Shown here: positions 6,470 to 14,405 of the stretch, in pieces
How positions within the stretch are numbered: the first letter of the stretch is position 1
Layout of the letters: every line of letters starts with the position of its first letter
Assembly (NCBI RefSeq): GCF_023221775.1
Contig: NZ_JAKUDS010000006.1
Span: 42,368 to 106,367, forward strand
Reading direction: 5' to 3'
From: Enterococcus cecorum
GTDB lineage: Bacteria; Bacillota; Bacilli; Lactobacillales; Enterococcaceae
Length of the DNA stretch: 64,000 nt
Translations under genes and position numbers: made by a program
The notes under the pieces: model-generated
Told to the model about the DNA's origin: nothing
The model's database searches: none
Seen by the model: the letters and a program-made list of their open reading frames with translations, nothing else

Positions 6470-8638
6470 TTATATACTTAATTTTCCAATCGTAGTGCCT
6501 GCTTGTTGACTGCCTTTTTGGGTAAGTTCGAACGCTTGAATTTTGTCCATATTGGTAAAGACGACAATCATCGTGGCTTTTTTGTCCGCTTGTTGTAACG
6601 CTTCTAGATCCACTTGTGCTAAGACTTGTCCGGCTGAAACTTGATCGCCTTCTTTGACTTTAACACTAAATGGTTTCCCTTCAAGACTCACCGTATCGAT
6701 TCCCATGTGTACTAAGACTTCGACACCTTCTTTGGTTTCAATTCCGATAGCGTGCTTAGTAGGAAAGACGCTCTTAATCGTACCACTTACTGGAGATACG
6801 ATTGTGCCATCTGTTGGTTCCACCGCAAAACCATCGCCCATCATTTTACCTGAAAAGACTGGATCTGCAACTGCTTCAATCGCGATGACTTCTCCGTTGG
6901 CCACTGCGACTAAATCCACGCTTTCCCCTGTGGCTGCGGTTTTCGCTTTCGTTTCTTCTTTGGCAGCGACGTTCACTTCAGGAATGTCCATGCCTGAGTC
7001 TAAAATATCTTGAATATCAGATTTCAATACGTCGGCTTTTGGACCATAAACGGCTTGAACTCCATTATCTTTTACGATTAAGCCCATCGCACCGACTGCT
7101 TTCCATTGTTCTTCTTTACCGACTTTCGTATTATCATTGACCGTTACTCTTAGACGGGTCATACAAGCATCCACATCAACAATATTTGGTTTGCCGCCAA
7201 GTAAGTTGATAATCGCAAAGGCTTGATCATTTCCTTGAACCGCGCCTTTCGTTTCTGAAGCCTCACTTGCTCCAGTATCTAAGTCGTAGTTTCCGTTACG
7301 TCCTGGTGTCGCAAAGTTGAATTTCTTGATTAAAAAGTTTGCTAAGAAGTACGTGAATACCCCAAAACCAATGGCTACTAAAATAAAATGAATTAAATCG
7401 CCGCCTAGACCTGCTTTGATGGCTAATGGTGTACGAGTGAGTAATTCAATATTCCCAAATGAGTGTACACGTAGCGAAATCAAGTCAGCACACGCAAACG
7501 CTGCTCCTTGAATAAAGGCATAAACCACGTATAATGGCACTGCCGCAAACATAAACATAAATTCAATTGGTTCTGTAACCCCTGTTAAGAATACTGCAAG
7601 AGCGGCAGATACAAACATTGATTTGTATAGATGACGTTTATCTGCATCAACATTACGATACATTGCTAAAGTCATCCCCATCAAAATACCTGTAGAACCA
7701 ATCATTTGACCTACTTTGAAACGAGCTGGTGTCCAATGGGTTAATACGTATTGATATTGACTCATATCGCCAGCACCTTTTAAGTTCACCAAATCAGTGG
7801 CCCAAGCTAACCAAAGTGGATCTTGCCCGAATACTTTTGTGCCTGCTTGTGCGCCAGATAAAATTTCGTAAGTCCCACCTAAAGCGGTATAGTTGATTGG
7901 AATCGTCAACATATGATGCAAACCAAATGGGAGTAATAGACGTTCTAAAGTACCGTATAAAAATGGCGCTAAAACGGGTGCTGTATCTTGTGACTGAGCA
8001 ATCCATAGACCAAAATTGTTAATTCCTGCTTGGATGACTGGCCAAACAAAACTTAAAACAATCGCACAAATCGTTGACCATAAAATTACGACAAATGGAA
8101 CAAAGCGTTTGCCATTAAAGAAAGATAAAGCATCTGGTAATTTACGATAATTATAGTATTTATTATAGGCCATCGCTCCGACAAATCCGGCGATAATCCC
8201 AACGAATACCCCCATGTTTAAGGCAGGTGCTTCTAATACGCTGGTAAAGAAACCTTTAACCATGATTTTTGTACCGAATAGCGTATGTGTATAGGCTTTA
8301 GGATCTGCTAACATCGCATTTGTCACGCCAAAAATCGAACCAGTAATCCGGTTAATCAAGACAAAAGAAATCCCAGCCGCAAATGCCCCGCCAGCTCTTT
8401 CTTTCGCCCAGCTACCACCAATCGCCAAGGCAAATAATAGATGTAGGTTACCAATAATGGCCCAACCGATATTTTCAATGACACCGCCTGTTGTGACTAA
8501 AGCGGCTACATTTGGATTAATTAAAGGAATGGTTTTCCCAATACTAATCATTAAACCTGCAGCTGGCATTACGGCAACGACCACCATCAAGGCCTTACCA
8601 AATTTTTGCCAAAACTCAAAACTAAATAATTTTTTCAT
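6470..8638 (-). CDS. ptsG: PTS glucose-type permease, fused EIICBA
   Basis: Takes up and phosphorylates a hexose, most likely glucose, using phosphate passed from HPr. The 722 residues are in the order EIIC (about 1-420, roughly ten membrane segments, with the TEPIEFMFMF motif), a linker, EIIB with phospho-cysteine in DACMTRLRV at about residue 492, and EIIA with phospho-histidine in LVHMGIDT at about 644. That is the full length of EIICBA Glc proteins. GlcNAc or another glucoside is possible since EIIC specificity is hard to read. It is a single-gene unit with its own promoter and two identical 14-bp operator-like sites upstream. Confidence 0.93.
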   Translation of the reverse strand: MKKLFSFEFWQKFGKALMVVVAVMPAAGLMISIGKTIPLINPNVAALVTTGGVIENIGWAIIGNLHLLFALAIGGSWAKERAGGAFAAGISFVLINRITGSIFGVTNAMLADPKAYTHTLFGTKIMVKGFFTSVLEAPALNMGVFVGIIAGFVGAMAYNKYYNYRKLPDALSFFNGKRFVPFVVILWSTICAIVLSFVWPVIQAGINNFGLWIAQSQDTAPVLAPFLYGTLERLLLPFGLHHMLTIPINYTALGGTYEILSGAQAGTKVFGQDPLWLAWATDLVNLKGAGDMSQYQYVLTHWTPARFKVGQMIGSTGILMGMTLAMYRNVDADKRHLYKSMFVSAALAVFLTGVTEPIEFMFMFAAVPLYVVYAFIQGAAFACADLISLRVHSFGNIELLTRTPLAIKAGLGGDLIHFILVAIGFGVFTYFLANFLIKKFNFATPGRNGNYDLDTGASEASETKGAVQGNDQAFAIINLLGGKPNIVDVDACMTRLRVTVNDNTKVGKEEQWKAVGAMGLIVKDNGVQAVYGPKADVLKSDIQDILDSGMDIPEVNVAAKEETKAKTAATGESVDLVAVANGEVIAIEAVADPVFSGKMMGDGFAVEPTDGTIVSPVSGTIKSVFPTKHAIGIETKEGVEVLVHMGIDTVSLEGKPFSVKVKEGDQVSAGQVLAQVDLEALQQADKKATMIVVFTNMDKIQAFELTQKGSQQAGTTIGKLSI

Positions 8639-8670
8639 TTTAGAACCTCTCTTTTTTCTGATTGCCTTTA

Positions 8671-8684
8671 CGCAACCGATTTCG
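8671..8684. promoter_or_regulatory. LacI-type operator O1 for ptsG
   Basis: CGCAACCGATTTCG, an imperfect palindrome with a central CG like LacI/GalR operators. It starts a few bases past the -10, so a bound repressor would block initiation or clearance. The identical 14-mer recurs at 8758. Confidence 0.6.
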
Positions 8685-8692
8685 TCAACAAG

Positions 8693-8721
8693 ATTATATA
8701 CTAGATTTTTTCATTTGTAAA
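8693..8721 (-). promoter_or_regulatory. ptsG promoter
   Basis: Minus strand TTTACA, 17-base spacer, TATAAT. The start would fall near 8686, about 48 bases before the ATG, inside the proximal operator zone. Confidence 0.85.
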
Positions 8722-8757
8722 CACTTTATTTGTTAATAACATTATGGATTTGTTTAG

Positions 8758-8771
8758 CGCAACCGATTTCG
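8758..8771. promoter_or_regulatory. LacI-type operator O2 for ptsG
   Basis: Exact second copy of CGCAACCGATTTCG, 87 bases from the first and upstream of the -35. The spacing is about eight helical turns, which would allow looping between two repressor dimers. Confidence 0.55.
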
Positions 8772-9004
8772 CTTTTATTTTGCAAATTGTAGATTGAAAG
8801 AGATAGAATAGATTTTCTTGATAGTTTACATAAAAAAATCTTGTTATTACATGGGAAAGAAATGTGGGTCTGCTGCACATGGAAGAGGATAGCTCCGTCC
8901 AAGCAAGCATTCTCTTCACAAATAAAAAATAGAAATTTTTGGGCTAACGAAACTGTTACAATAAATTTGGATAAATCTGTGCAAATGTGCGTAGAAATAT
9001 AGAT

Positions 9005-9470
9005 TTTTGAACAGAAAGCCCTGCGTATCTGGTGACAGGTGCGTACTGATGGAGTTAAAACGGTGGAAATCCTAAAGCCTTATTGACTACAACGTAGCTA
9101 GAAATGGCAAGCGTGAATGTTGCGAAAGCTGAAAGAACAATAAGGATAGTCTAAGTTGAAATAAAATCTAATTAGGTCTTATGAATGGTTAAACGTGACA
9201 CATAAGATACGTTAGGCACTAAGGGCTGTAACAATGGAAGTTCCGTTACGAAAGCGCTAAGTCTTATTTTTAAGATATGCGAAACGTCTAACGACTAGCC
9301 TCTTGAGGGGGATGTACAACACAAGCGAATGGTGTTGGAAAAATTCCGTTCTCTAATACATGTAGAGAAAAACATATAGTCTACGCTCATGTGAAAGCAT
9401 GAGAGGTCTACTCGCAAGGGAAAGACTGCTATAAAAGTTGCGTTTTATAGCGAATAAGAAAAATATATAT
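9005..9470 (+). ncRNA. Group I intron catalytic core
   Basis: Core elements can be paired by eye. The R-like string GTCTAACGACTAG (9286-9298) and the S-like string CATATAGTCTAC (9373-9384) give P7: GACTA 9293-9297 with TAGTC 9377-9381. P8 is the hairpin TTCTCTA/TAGAGAA at 9349-9369, between the P7 strands as it should be. P9 is CTCATG/CATGAG at 9386-9403. A peripheral stem pairs CCTTATTG 9078-9085 with CAATAAGG 9138-9145. There is no ORF here. In IStrons the 3' splice site lies at the far end of the transposon, so the spliced unit would be the whole 2.5-kb element. Confidence 0.82.
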
Positions 9471-9567
9471 AAATCTAAATGAATATTTATTAATCTCTTG
9501 ATAGAATATTATATTTATTTTATAATTTACATTGTAAAATAAAATATTTTAAAGAGAGGTGGTACAT

Positions 9568-10179
9568 ATGGAATTAATGTCCATTGGTAAATTTGCTAAA
9601 AAGGTAGGAGTAAATGTAGCGACTTTAAGAAGGATGGACGCGAGTGGTGATCTTAAACCATACCATGTTTCAAAAGGTGGCACGCGCTATTACTCTACCG
9701 AACAATTAAAATATTTTGGCGATACTCAACAAAAGGCAAAACTGGTTGTTGGATATTGCAGAGTTAGTACACCGAGTCAAAAAGACGATTTAGAAAATCA
9801 AGTCAATAATGTTAAGACCTATATGATTGCTAAAGGTTATAGTTTTGAAATGATTACCGATATTGGAAGTGGTATCGATTATAAAAGACAGGGACTAAAA
9901 AAATTAATTGACAAAATAAATAACCAAGAAATCAGTAAAATAGTCATCCTATATAAGGATAGGCTGGTAGGATTTGGCTATGAGTTAATTGAATATCTCT
10001 GTTTTATTAACAATATCGAAATAGAAATTATAGACCATACCGAAACATCAAAAGAAAAGGAACTGACAGATGATTTAATACAAATCATTACTATTTTTGC
10101 GAATAGATTATACGGTCAACGTTCTAAAAAAACTAAGTGCTTGATTGACGAGGTGAAAAACAATGCGAACAGCGATTAA
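9568..10179 (+). CDS. tnpA: IS607-family serine transposase
   Basis: 203 residues. The N-terminal MerR-like helix-turn-helix (MSIGKFAKKVGVNVATLRRM, then GTRYYS) is followed by a small serine-recombinase domain with the catalytic serine in VGYCRVSTPSQ (about residue 66) and a downstream DRL block (YKDRLVGFGYELIE). This order is diagnostic of IS607 TnpA, which moves a double-stranded circular intermediate with little target specificity. A GTG three codons upstream is in frame, but GAGAGGTGG spaced correctly before ATG supports the chosen start. The gene overlaps tnpB by 17 bases. Confidence 0.92.
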   Translation: MELMSIGKFAKKVGVNVATLRRMDASGDLKPYHVSKGGTRYYSTEQLKYFGDTQQKAKLVVGYCRVSTPSQKDDLENQVNNVKTYMIAKGYSFEMITDIGSGIDYKRQGLKKLIDKINNQEISKIVILYKDRLVGFGYELIEYLCFINNIEIEIIDHTETSKEKELTDDLIQIITIFANRLYGQRSKKTKCLIDEVKNNANSD

Positions 10180-11314
10180 AATAAGATTGAAACCAACAAA
10201 AGAGCAAGAAATCTTATTTATGAAATCATGCGGTGTAGCTAGATGGTCTTACAATTATTTTCTAGCTGAAAACGAGAAATATTATGCAGAACATAAAAAA
10301 ATGCTCAAAGAAACAGAAGTTAGAAAGCATATTAATAATGTGTTAAAACCAACTACGCATACATGGTTAAAAGAAGTCGGAAGCAATGTGATGAAGCAAG
10401 CTGTAAAAGATGCGGACTTAGCGCTAAAAAGATGGTTGAAAGGAATAAGCGGTAAGCCAAAATTTAAAAGCAAACATAGATGTAAGGATAGCTTTTATGT
10501 CAATTATGAAAGTCTAAAAAGAACAAAAGATGGTTTCAGAGGAGAAAAAATAGGAAACGTTAAGACGTGTAGCGCATTACCTAAGATTAAAAAAGGTGAA
10601 CATTATTCAAACCCTAGAATATCATTTGATGGCAAAAATTGGTATTTATCTGTCGGTTACGAAAAAGAATTTGAGAAAGCTGAACTAACAGATGAAAGTT
10701 TAGGGATTGATTTAGGAGTAAAGAATCTTGCTGTTACAAGCAATGGCAAAGTATACAAAAACATTAACAAAACTAAAGAAGTGAAACGTCTTGAGAAAAA
10801 GCTAAAGAGAGAACAACGGAAACTTAGCAGAAAGATTGAACGCAATATAGCAGGTTACACTAAAAACAGAAAACCTATTTATAAAAAACCACTAAAAGAA
10901 ATAAAGAATATAGTCAAACAACAAGAAAAAATTAATAACCTATATAAAAGACTTTCAGCCATCAGAAAAAACCATTTACATCAAACAACAAGCGATATAG
11001 TGAAAACCAAGCCTTATCGAATTGTAATGGAAGATTTAAATGTAAAAGGTATGATGAAAAACCAATATTTAGCTAAGTCTATTGCTAGTCAGTGCTTTTA
11101 TGAATTTAAAAGACAAATGAAATATAAATGCGAAAGACTAGGAATATCATTTATAGAAGTAGACAGATGGTATCCTTCATCAAAAACTTGTTCGCATTGT
11201 GGAAAAATAAAGAAGGATTTAAAACTAAGTGATAGAGTATTCCATTGTGAATGTGGATTTACGCTAGACAGAGATTTAAATGCTTCGATAAATTTGGCAA
11301 ATTATCAAATTTAA
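10163..11314 (+). CDS. tnpB: TnpB RNA-guided DNA nuclease (IS607/IS605 type)
   Basis: 383 residues. It has the N-terminal TnpB block ([21 protein letters not shown]) and a RuvC-like nuclease split over GIDLGVKNLAV (Asp183), VMEDLNVKGM (Glu290) and TLDRDLNASINLA (Asp369/371). A zinc finger, CSHCG ... CECG, lies between the last two. All three acidic catalytic residues and four zinc cysteines are present, so it should be active. Relatives use an omega-RNA made from the element's right end to cut the vacated donor site, which helps keep the transposon. GAGGTG seven bases before ATG gives the start; translation is likely coupled to tnpA. Confidence 0.93.
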   Translation: MRTAIKIRLKPTKEQEILFMKSCGVARWSYNYFLAENEKYYAEHKKMLKETEVRKHINNVLKPTTHTWLKEVGSNVMKQAVKDADLALKRWLKGISGKPKFKSKHRCKDSFYVNYESLKRTKDGFRGEKIGNVKTCSALPKIKKGEHYSNPRISFDGKNWYLSVGYEKEFEKAELTDESLGIDLGVKNLAVTSNGKVYKNINKTKEVKRLEKKLKREQRKLSRKIERNIAGYTKNRKPIYKKPLKEIKNIVKQQEKINNLYKRLSAIRKNHLHQTTSDIVKTKPYRIVMEDLNVKGMMKNQYLAKSIASQCFYEFKRQMKYKCERLGISFIEVDRWYPSSKTCSHCGKIKKDLKLSDRVFHCECGFTLDRDLNASINLANYQI

Positions 11315-11475
11315 ACTGAATCACTCAAAAGATGGTTTAAATATGTACCTATCGATGCTAGGGAATTTAAGGCTCTGGACTGTTACATCAAACGAAAGTA
11401 GGGATTCCGAAATCGGACAGGATGAATGAGCAAGGCACAAAACGAAATTCTTAGGATATAAGTTGTGCCACAGTA
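11315..11475 (+). ncRNA. Candidate TnpB omega-RNA scaffold and IStron right end
   Basis: No ORF continues past tnpB, but the sequence is structured. GGCACAA (11434-11440) pairs with TTGTGCC (11463-11469), and GATTCCGAAATCGG (about 11403-11416) forms a short hairpin. In TnpB systems the guide RNA spans the 3' end of tnpB and the right end, with the guide read from flanking DNA. In an IStron this region also overlaps the intron 3' splice site. Position and structure fit; exact ends are unknown. Confidence 0.55.
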
Positions 11476-11504
11476 GAAATATAAATATTCAATTAGAAAT
11501 ATAT

Positions 11505-11738
11505 ATATTTTTCGCATCGGCTCATTTCTTCTATGGATTAGATATTTATAATGCAGTGACAATGAAGGTTGAACCGACAAAGAGTGTATTTACAACGCAA
11601 GATAATCCTTATATTCATTTGGAAGTTTATAAAGTAACCTATCGCCATCCAGTTTCCGACTATCGTATAAAGTCACAGGATTATCATGTCAGAAGAGTCG
11701 GGATTTTATATTTTTATCATGACGTGTGCGGACCGTAG
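11505..11738 (+). pseudogene. 5'-truncated paralogue of the 19361 gene, next to the IStron
   Basis: Residues LDIYNAVTMKVEPTK, DNPYIHLEVYKVTY and the ending VRRVGILYFYHD-CGP align with LDVYHAIMMKIEPTD, DNPYIHLKNYQVTY and VRRVGFMYFCVG-TGP of the protein at 19361-19681. The paralogue's first 40 residues (basic start and membrane segment) have no counterpart here. I found no matching 5' exon left of the IStron, so splicing alone would not restore a full gene. Function unknown. Confidence 0.7.
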
Positions 11739-11745
11739 AAAAAAG

Positions 11746-11782
11746 CCCAAATTAACTGGCTTGATAGACTAGTTAATTTGGG
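11746..11782. terminator. Bidirectional terminator
   Basis: 12-bp stem CCCAAATTAACT / AGTTAATTTGGG with a 13-base loop and T/A tracts on both sides. Serves the truncated gene and, on the other strand, the histidine kinase. Confidence 0.85.
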
Positions 11783-11792
11783 TGTCTTTTTG

Positions 11793-13094
11793 TTATAAAA
11801 ATACTTTAGCAATAAATTCTGTTTCCGTACTATCTAAATTCAAATAACCATCATATTTTTCTACCGTTGAAATGACGTTTCTCAATCCAATTCCATGATT
11901 GCGCACATCCTCTTTTGTTGTCCTTACATGATTTCCTTCAATAACTACTTTTTGCGAAATACCATTCTTTACTTCTAACACTAAATGAGAAAGATCCACA
12001 TAATCAATAAAAATATCTATGTACCGTTTATGTTTTTCGGTGACTTGGCTTGTAGCTTCTAAAGCATTTTTAAAAAGATTAAAACAAACCGTTGTCAAAT
12101 CAAACTCTTCAATCGCCAACTGATTAGGTAAATATCCATCTACATGTACTTCAATCCCATTAAGATTTGCTTGATTACATAAGTCAACCAATAGAATATC
12201 AATCATTTTATTCCCCGTATATCTTGTCTGTAAATCTATACTCGTTTGTTGCTCTATCTTTTGTAGATACTCCTCCAAATCTTGAACATTTTCTTCCATA
12301 TTTAGGTATCTAATTGTTTGTAAATGTCCATTAATATCATGTTTAAATTTACGAATATCCTCATTTTGCTTCAAGATAGTCTCGTAATACATCTGTTGCA
12401 TCTTTTGGAAATCAGCTTGTAGTTGATTTTTTTCACGTAATAGTTTTTGATTCGTATTGAGATAGGCTTGGTATACTGCTAAGAATAATAAAAATAAGCA
12501 TAATAAGATTGAAATTGTTAGCAATATTTTTGTATCATCAATAATAGGCAGTTTACCATCTAAATATTGCAACACTGAAATCAACTCGGTGATTGCTAAT
12601 ATTACTAAATTAAAAATAATATACTGATTTTTATCAAAATTAATATACATATTAACAAAAAATTTTTTTCTTAAACAATATATGATATAAAGAAGAGAAA
12701 CTTGTATAAAATCAACTACAATCACAATATTAGTATCTTTAAAAAATTGCATAAATGATTGCTTAAAAATCAGCATAAGAATGAAGATGATAGAAATACC
12801 TATGGTTGATGTTCCTAAAAAAACAAATAAAAATACACCTATACTTTTCATCCTATCTACTCTTTCCATATTCAACAATATCCACGTAAATATTACTAAT
12901 AAACTAGTCAAAAAATTTTCATTTAAATCTAAGACATAAAATAGGAACAGAGCTAACAATAAGCTAAGAATCAATGAAATTATCCGCTTTTGAAAACTCT
13001 GATTGAAACTAATTCCCAATATTTTATATCCTAAATAGCAAGATGTACCATCGCATAAAAGCGTAATTAATAAAGAGATAAGGCCATCAGTCAT
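11793..13094 (-). CDS. AgrC/FsrC-type sensor histidine kinase
   Basis: 433 residues. The N-terminal 190 or so are strongly hydrophobic, with about six membrane segments, as in peptide-pheromone receptors of the HPK10 group. A coiled stretch leads to the phospho-acceptor motif FKHDINGHLQTIRYL (His about 253), then the GHKL ATPase with N-box CFNLFKNALEATS and G-box NHGIGLRNV. The stop lies three bases before the 3' terminator, and the start overlaps the regulator gene by eight bases. It is expected to sense an extracellular peptide and phosphorylate the LytTR partner. The signal gene is not identified; two tiny ORFs upstream in the cluster are candidates. Confidence 0.9.
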   Translation of the reverse strand: MTDGLISLLITLLCDGTSCYLGYKILGISFNQSFQKRIISLILSLLLALFLFYVLDLNENFLTSLLVIFTWILLNMERVDRMKSIGVFLFVFLGTSTIGISIIFILMLIFKQSFMQFFKDTNIVIVVDFIQVSLLYIIYCLRKKFFVNMYINFDKNQYIIFNLVILAITELISVLQYLDGKLPIIDDTKILLTISILLCLFLLFLAVYQAYLNTNQKLLREKNQLQADFQKMQQMYYETILKQNEDIRKFKHDINGHLQTIRYLNMEENVQDLEEYLQKIEQQTSIDLQTRYTGNKMIDILLVDLCNQANLNGIEVHVDGYLPNQLAIEEFDLTTVCFNLFKNALEATSQVTEKHKRYIDIFIDYVDLSHLVLEVKNGISQKVVIEGNHVRTTKEDVRNHGIGLRNVISTVEKYDGYLNLDSTETEFIAKVFL

Positions 13095-13821
13095 TTAATT
13101 TTGCCCTTCCTGTTTTTAAATAATTCATAAACGACTCTTGAAAAGCAAACTTATACACTCTTCCTAAATTGAATCTTTGACCGTCTTTTGTAAAAACCGT
13201 AGTACTATTCATTTTGCTAACATAATTTAATGAAACAGCAATAGATTTAGAAATACGAACTATCTGTGCTTTTGACAATTTTTTTATAGCCTCATTAAGC
13301 ATTTCCCTAATTATAATTTCTTTTTTTCCACTACTAAGATGTAACTCTGTCCATTCGCCAGAACCTTGTAAATAAGCAATCTCTTTTAATCTTATCGTAT
13401 AGGGAACTTGATTAATATCATAGATAATTAGTGATTCTTCTTGTTGAAATAATTGGTAAGCTTTTTCCAATAAACGATGAAACTTGATCGTTGAAACAGG
13501 TTTATCTAGAAAACCTAGCGTTTTATTGCCAAATGTATCATCTATACGTTCACGAAAACTTGAAATAAATATAATGTACTTAATTTGTGATTGATAAAAA
13601 AGATTATCTTTTAAAAAGATTCCATCCATACCAGGCATTTCTATATCTAACAATAACAAATCTATAACTTTATCACTTTTCTTACAATAATCCAGTACTT
13701 CTTCACTTGAAGCAAATTCTTCAATTGAAAAACGTTCTTGATATTCATTAAAAAAATCAACTACTTCTGATTTAATGTGTTGCCTATATAACCTTTCATC
13801 GTCACAAATAATAATATTCAT
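13087..13821 (-). CDS. LytTR-family response regulator (AgrA/FsrA/BlpR type)
   Basis: 244 residues. The receiver domain has the acidic pair IIICDDE at the start, the phospho-aspartate in LLLLDIEMPGMDG (about residue 58) and a conserved lysine in GFLDKPVS. The C-terminal LytTR domain reads VPYTIRLKEIAYLQGSGEWT, then ISKSIAVSLNYVSKMN. LytTR regulators bind two direct repeats on one face of DNA, about 21 bases apart, just upstream of a -35. Exactly that arrangement occurs at 19197-19230, so the likely target is the ABC/peptide operon between 14.4 and 19.1 kb. It is co-transcribed with the kinase. Confidence 0.92.
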   Translation of the reverse strand: MNIIICDDERLYRQHIKSEVVDFFNEYQERFSIEEFASSEEVLDYCKKSDKVIDLLLLDIEMPGMDGIFLKDNLFYQSQIKYIIFISSFRERIDDTFGNKTLGFLDKPVSTIKFHRLLEKAYQLFQQEESLIIYDINQVPYTIRLKEIAYLQGSGEWTELHLSSGKKEIIIREMLNEAIKKLSKAQIVRISKSIAVSLNYVSKMNSTTVFTKDGQRFNLGRVYKFAFQESFMNYLKTGRAKLND

Positions 13822-14025
13822 CTAATCACCCTACTATTAATTTATATCTGAAAGATTATAGCATATTTTTATATATAAATACCAACAAATTAGCAAGTTC
13901 TATTCTTAAAACAAGTAATAATCAAAAATCAAATAAAGAATTATTGCGAAGCGCTTCCAAGTTAATCAAGAAGTATCTCCCTAATTTGATATACGGAAGT
14001 TGAGTCAATAAAATCAAATAATTGC

Positions 14026-14276
14026 TTAAGTTGGTATCAAGATTTAGAAGTCTATCAAACAACAGCCAATTCTATTTTTGAAAAAGTAGTTAATTATGCC
14101 TTTAATCATCTATCAACCACTGATCATGGATTCAGAAGTGAATGAGCCCGTGGAAATATTTGGAATGGTTGCTCACAGAAATAAAAGAGTTTGAAGTAAC
14201 CACTGAAGATGATTTTGCTCGCTATCTACCTTGGTCAGAGGAAGCACAAGAAAAATGTAAAATTGCATCCATCTGA
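14026..14276 (+). pseudogene. Transposase remnant, probably IS66 family
   Basis: Two broken frames. The second reads PWKYLEWLLTEIKEFEVT and then DDFARYLPWSEEAQEKC, resembling the C-terminal tail of IS66-type transposases (K/RYLxxLL ... LPWS). The first (SWYQDLEVYQTTANSIFEKV) is coding-like, but I cannot place it. No start, no complete domain and internal stops: a decayed insertion sequence between the regulatory genes and the exporter. Confidence 0.5.
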
Positions 14277-14309
14277 ACCGAAAAATATTAACACTACTTC
14301 AAAAAAAGA

Positions 14310-14354
14310 AGCCTGAATGCTATTCTATTTGAAAAAATTATAGCATATCAGGCT
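14310..14354 (-). terminator. Terminator of the ABC/peptide cluster
   Basis: AGCCTGA-ATGCTAT pairs with ATAGCAT-ATCAGGCT across a 16-base loop, about 50 bases beyond the exporter stop on the minus strand. Confidence 0.75.
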
Positions 14355-14405
14355 ATTTGGCGTACATCCACTATCCTATCCAACCCTTACAAAAATTTAC
14401 TATCC

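Larger units (their letters stand above)
8990..11515 (+). mobile_element. IStron: group I intron plus IS607-type element
   Basis: The parts lie in the order known for IStrons of Clostridioides and Bacillus: group I intron core at the left (about 9005-9470), serine-transposase gene tnpA, overlapping tnpB nuclease gene, then a structured right end. Similar AGAAATATA strings occur at both edges (8992 and 11474/11492), but I cannot fix the boundaries to the base. IS607 elements make no target duplication. To the left is the ptsG promoter region; to the right the sequence enters the last 60-odd codons of a gene whose intact paralogue is at 19361. Both protein genes look intact, so the element may still be active. 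Confidence 0.82.

Noticed and set aside
8701..8919. 72-residue minus-strand ORF upstream of ptsG
   Set aside because: Overlaps the ptsG promoter and both operators; no ribosome site and no coding character.
11793..13821. Complete agr/fsr locus
   Set aside because: Kinase and regulator are of that class, but no AgrB-type protease or AgrD-type precursor lies in the 11.7-19.4 kb stretch.
14026..14276. Functional gene between the regulator and exporter
   Set aside because: Internal stops and frame changes; best read as transposase debris.
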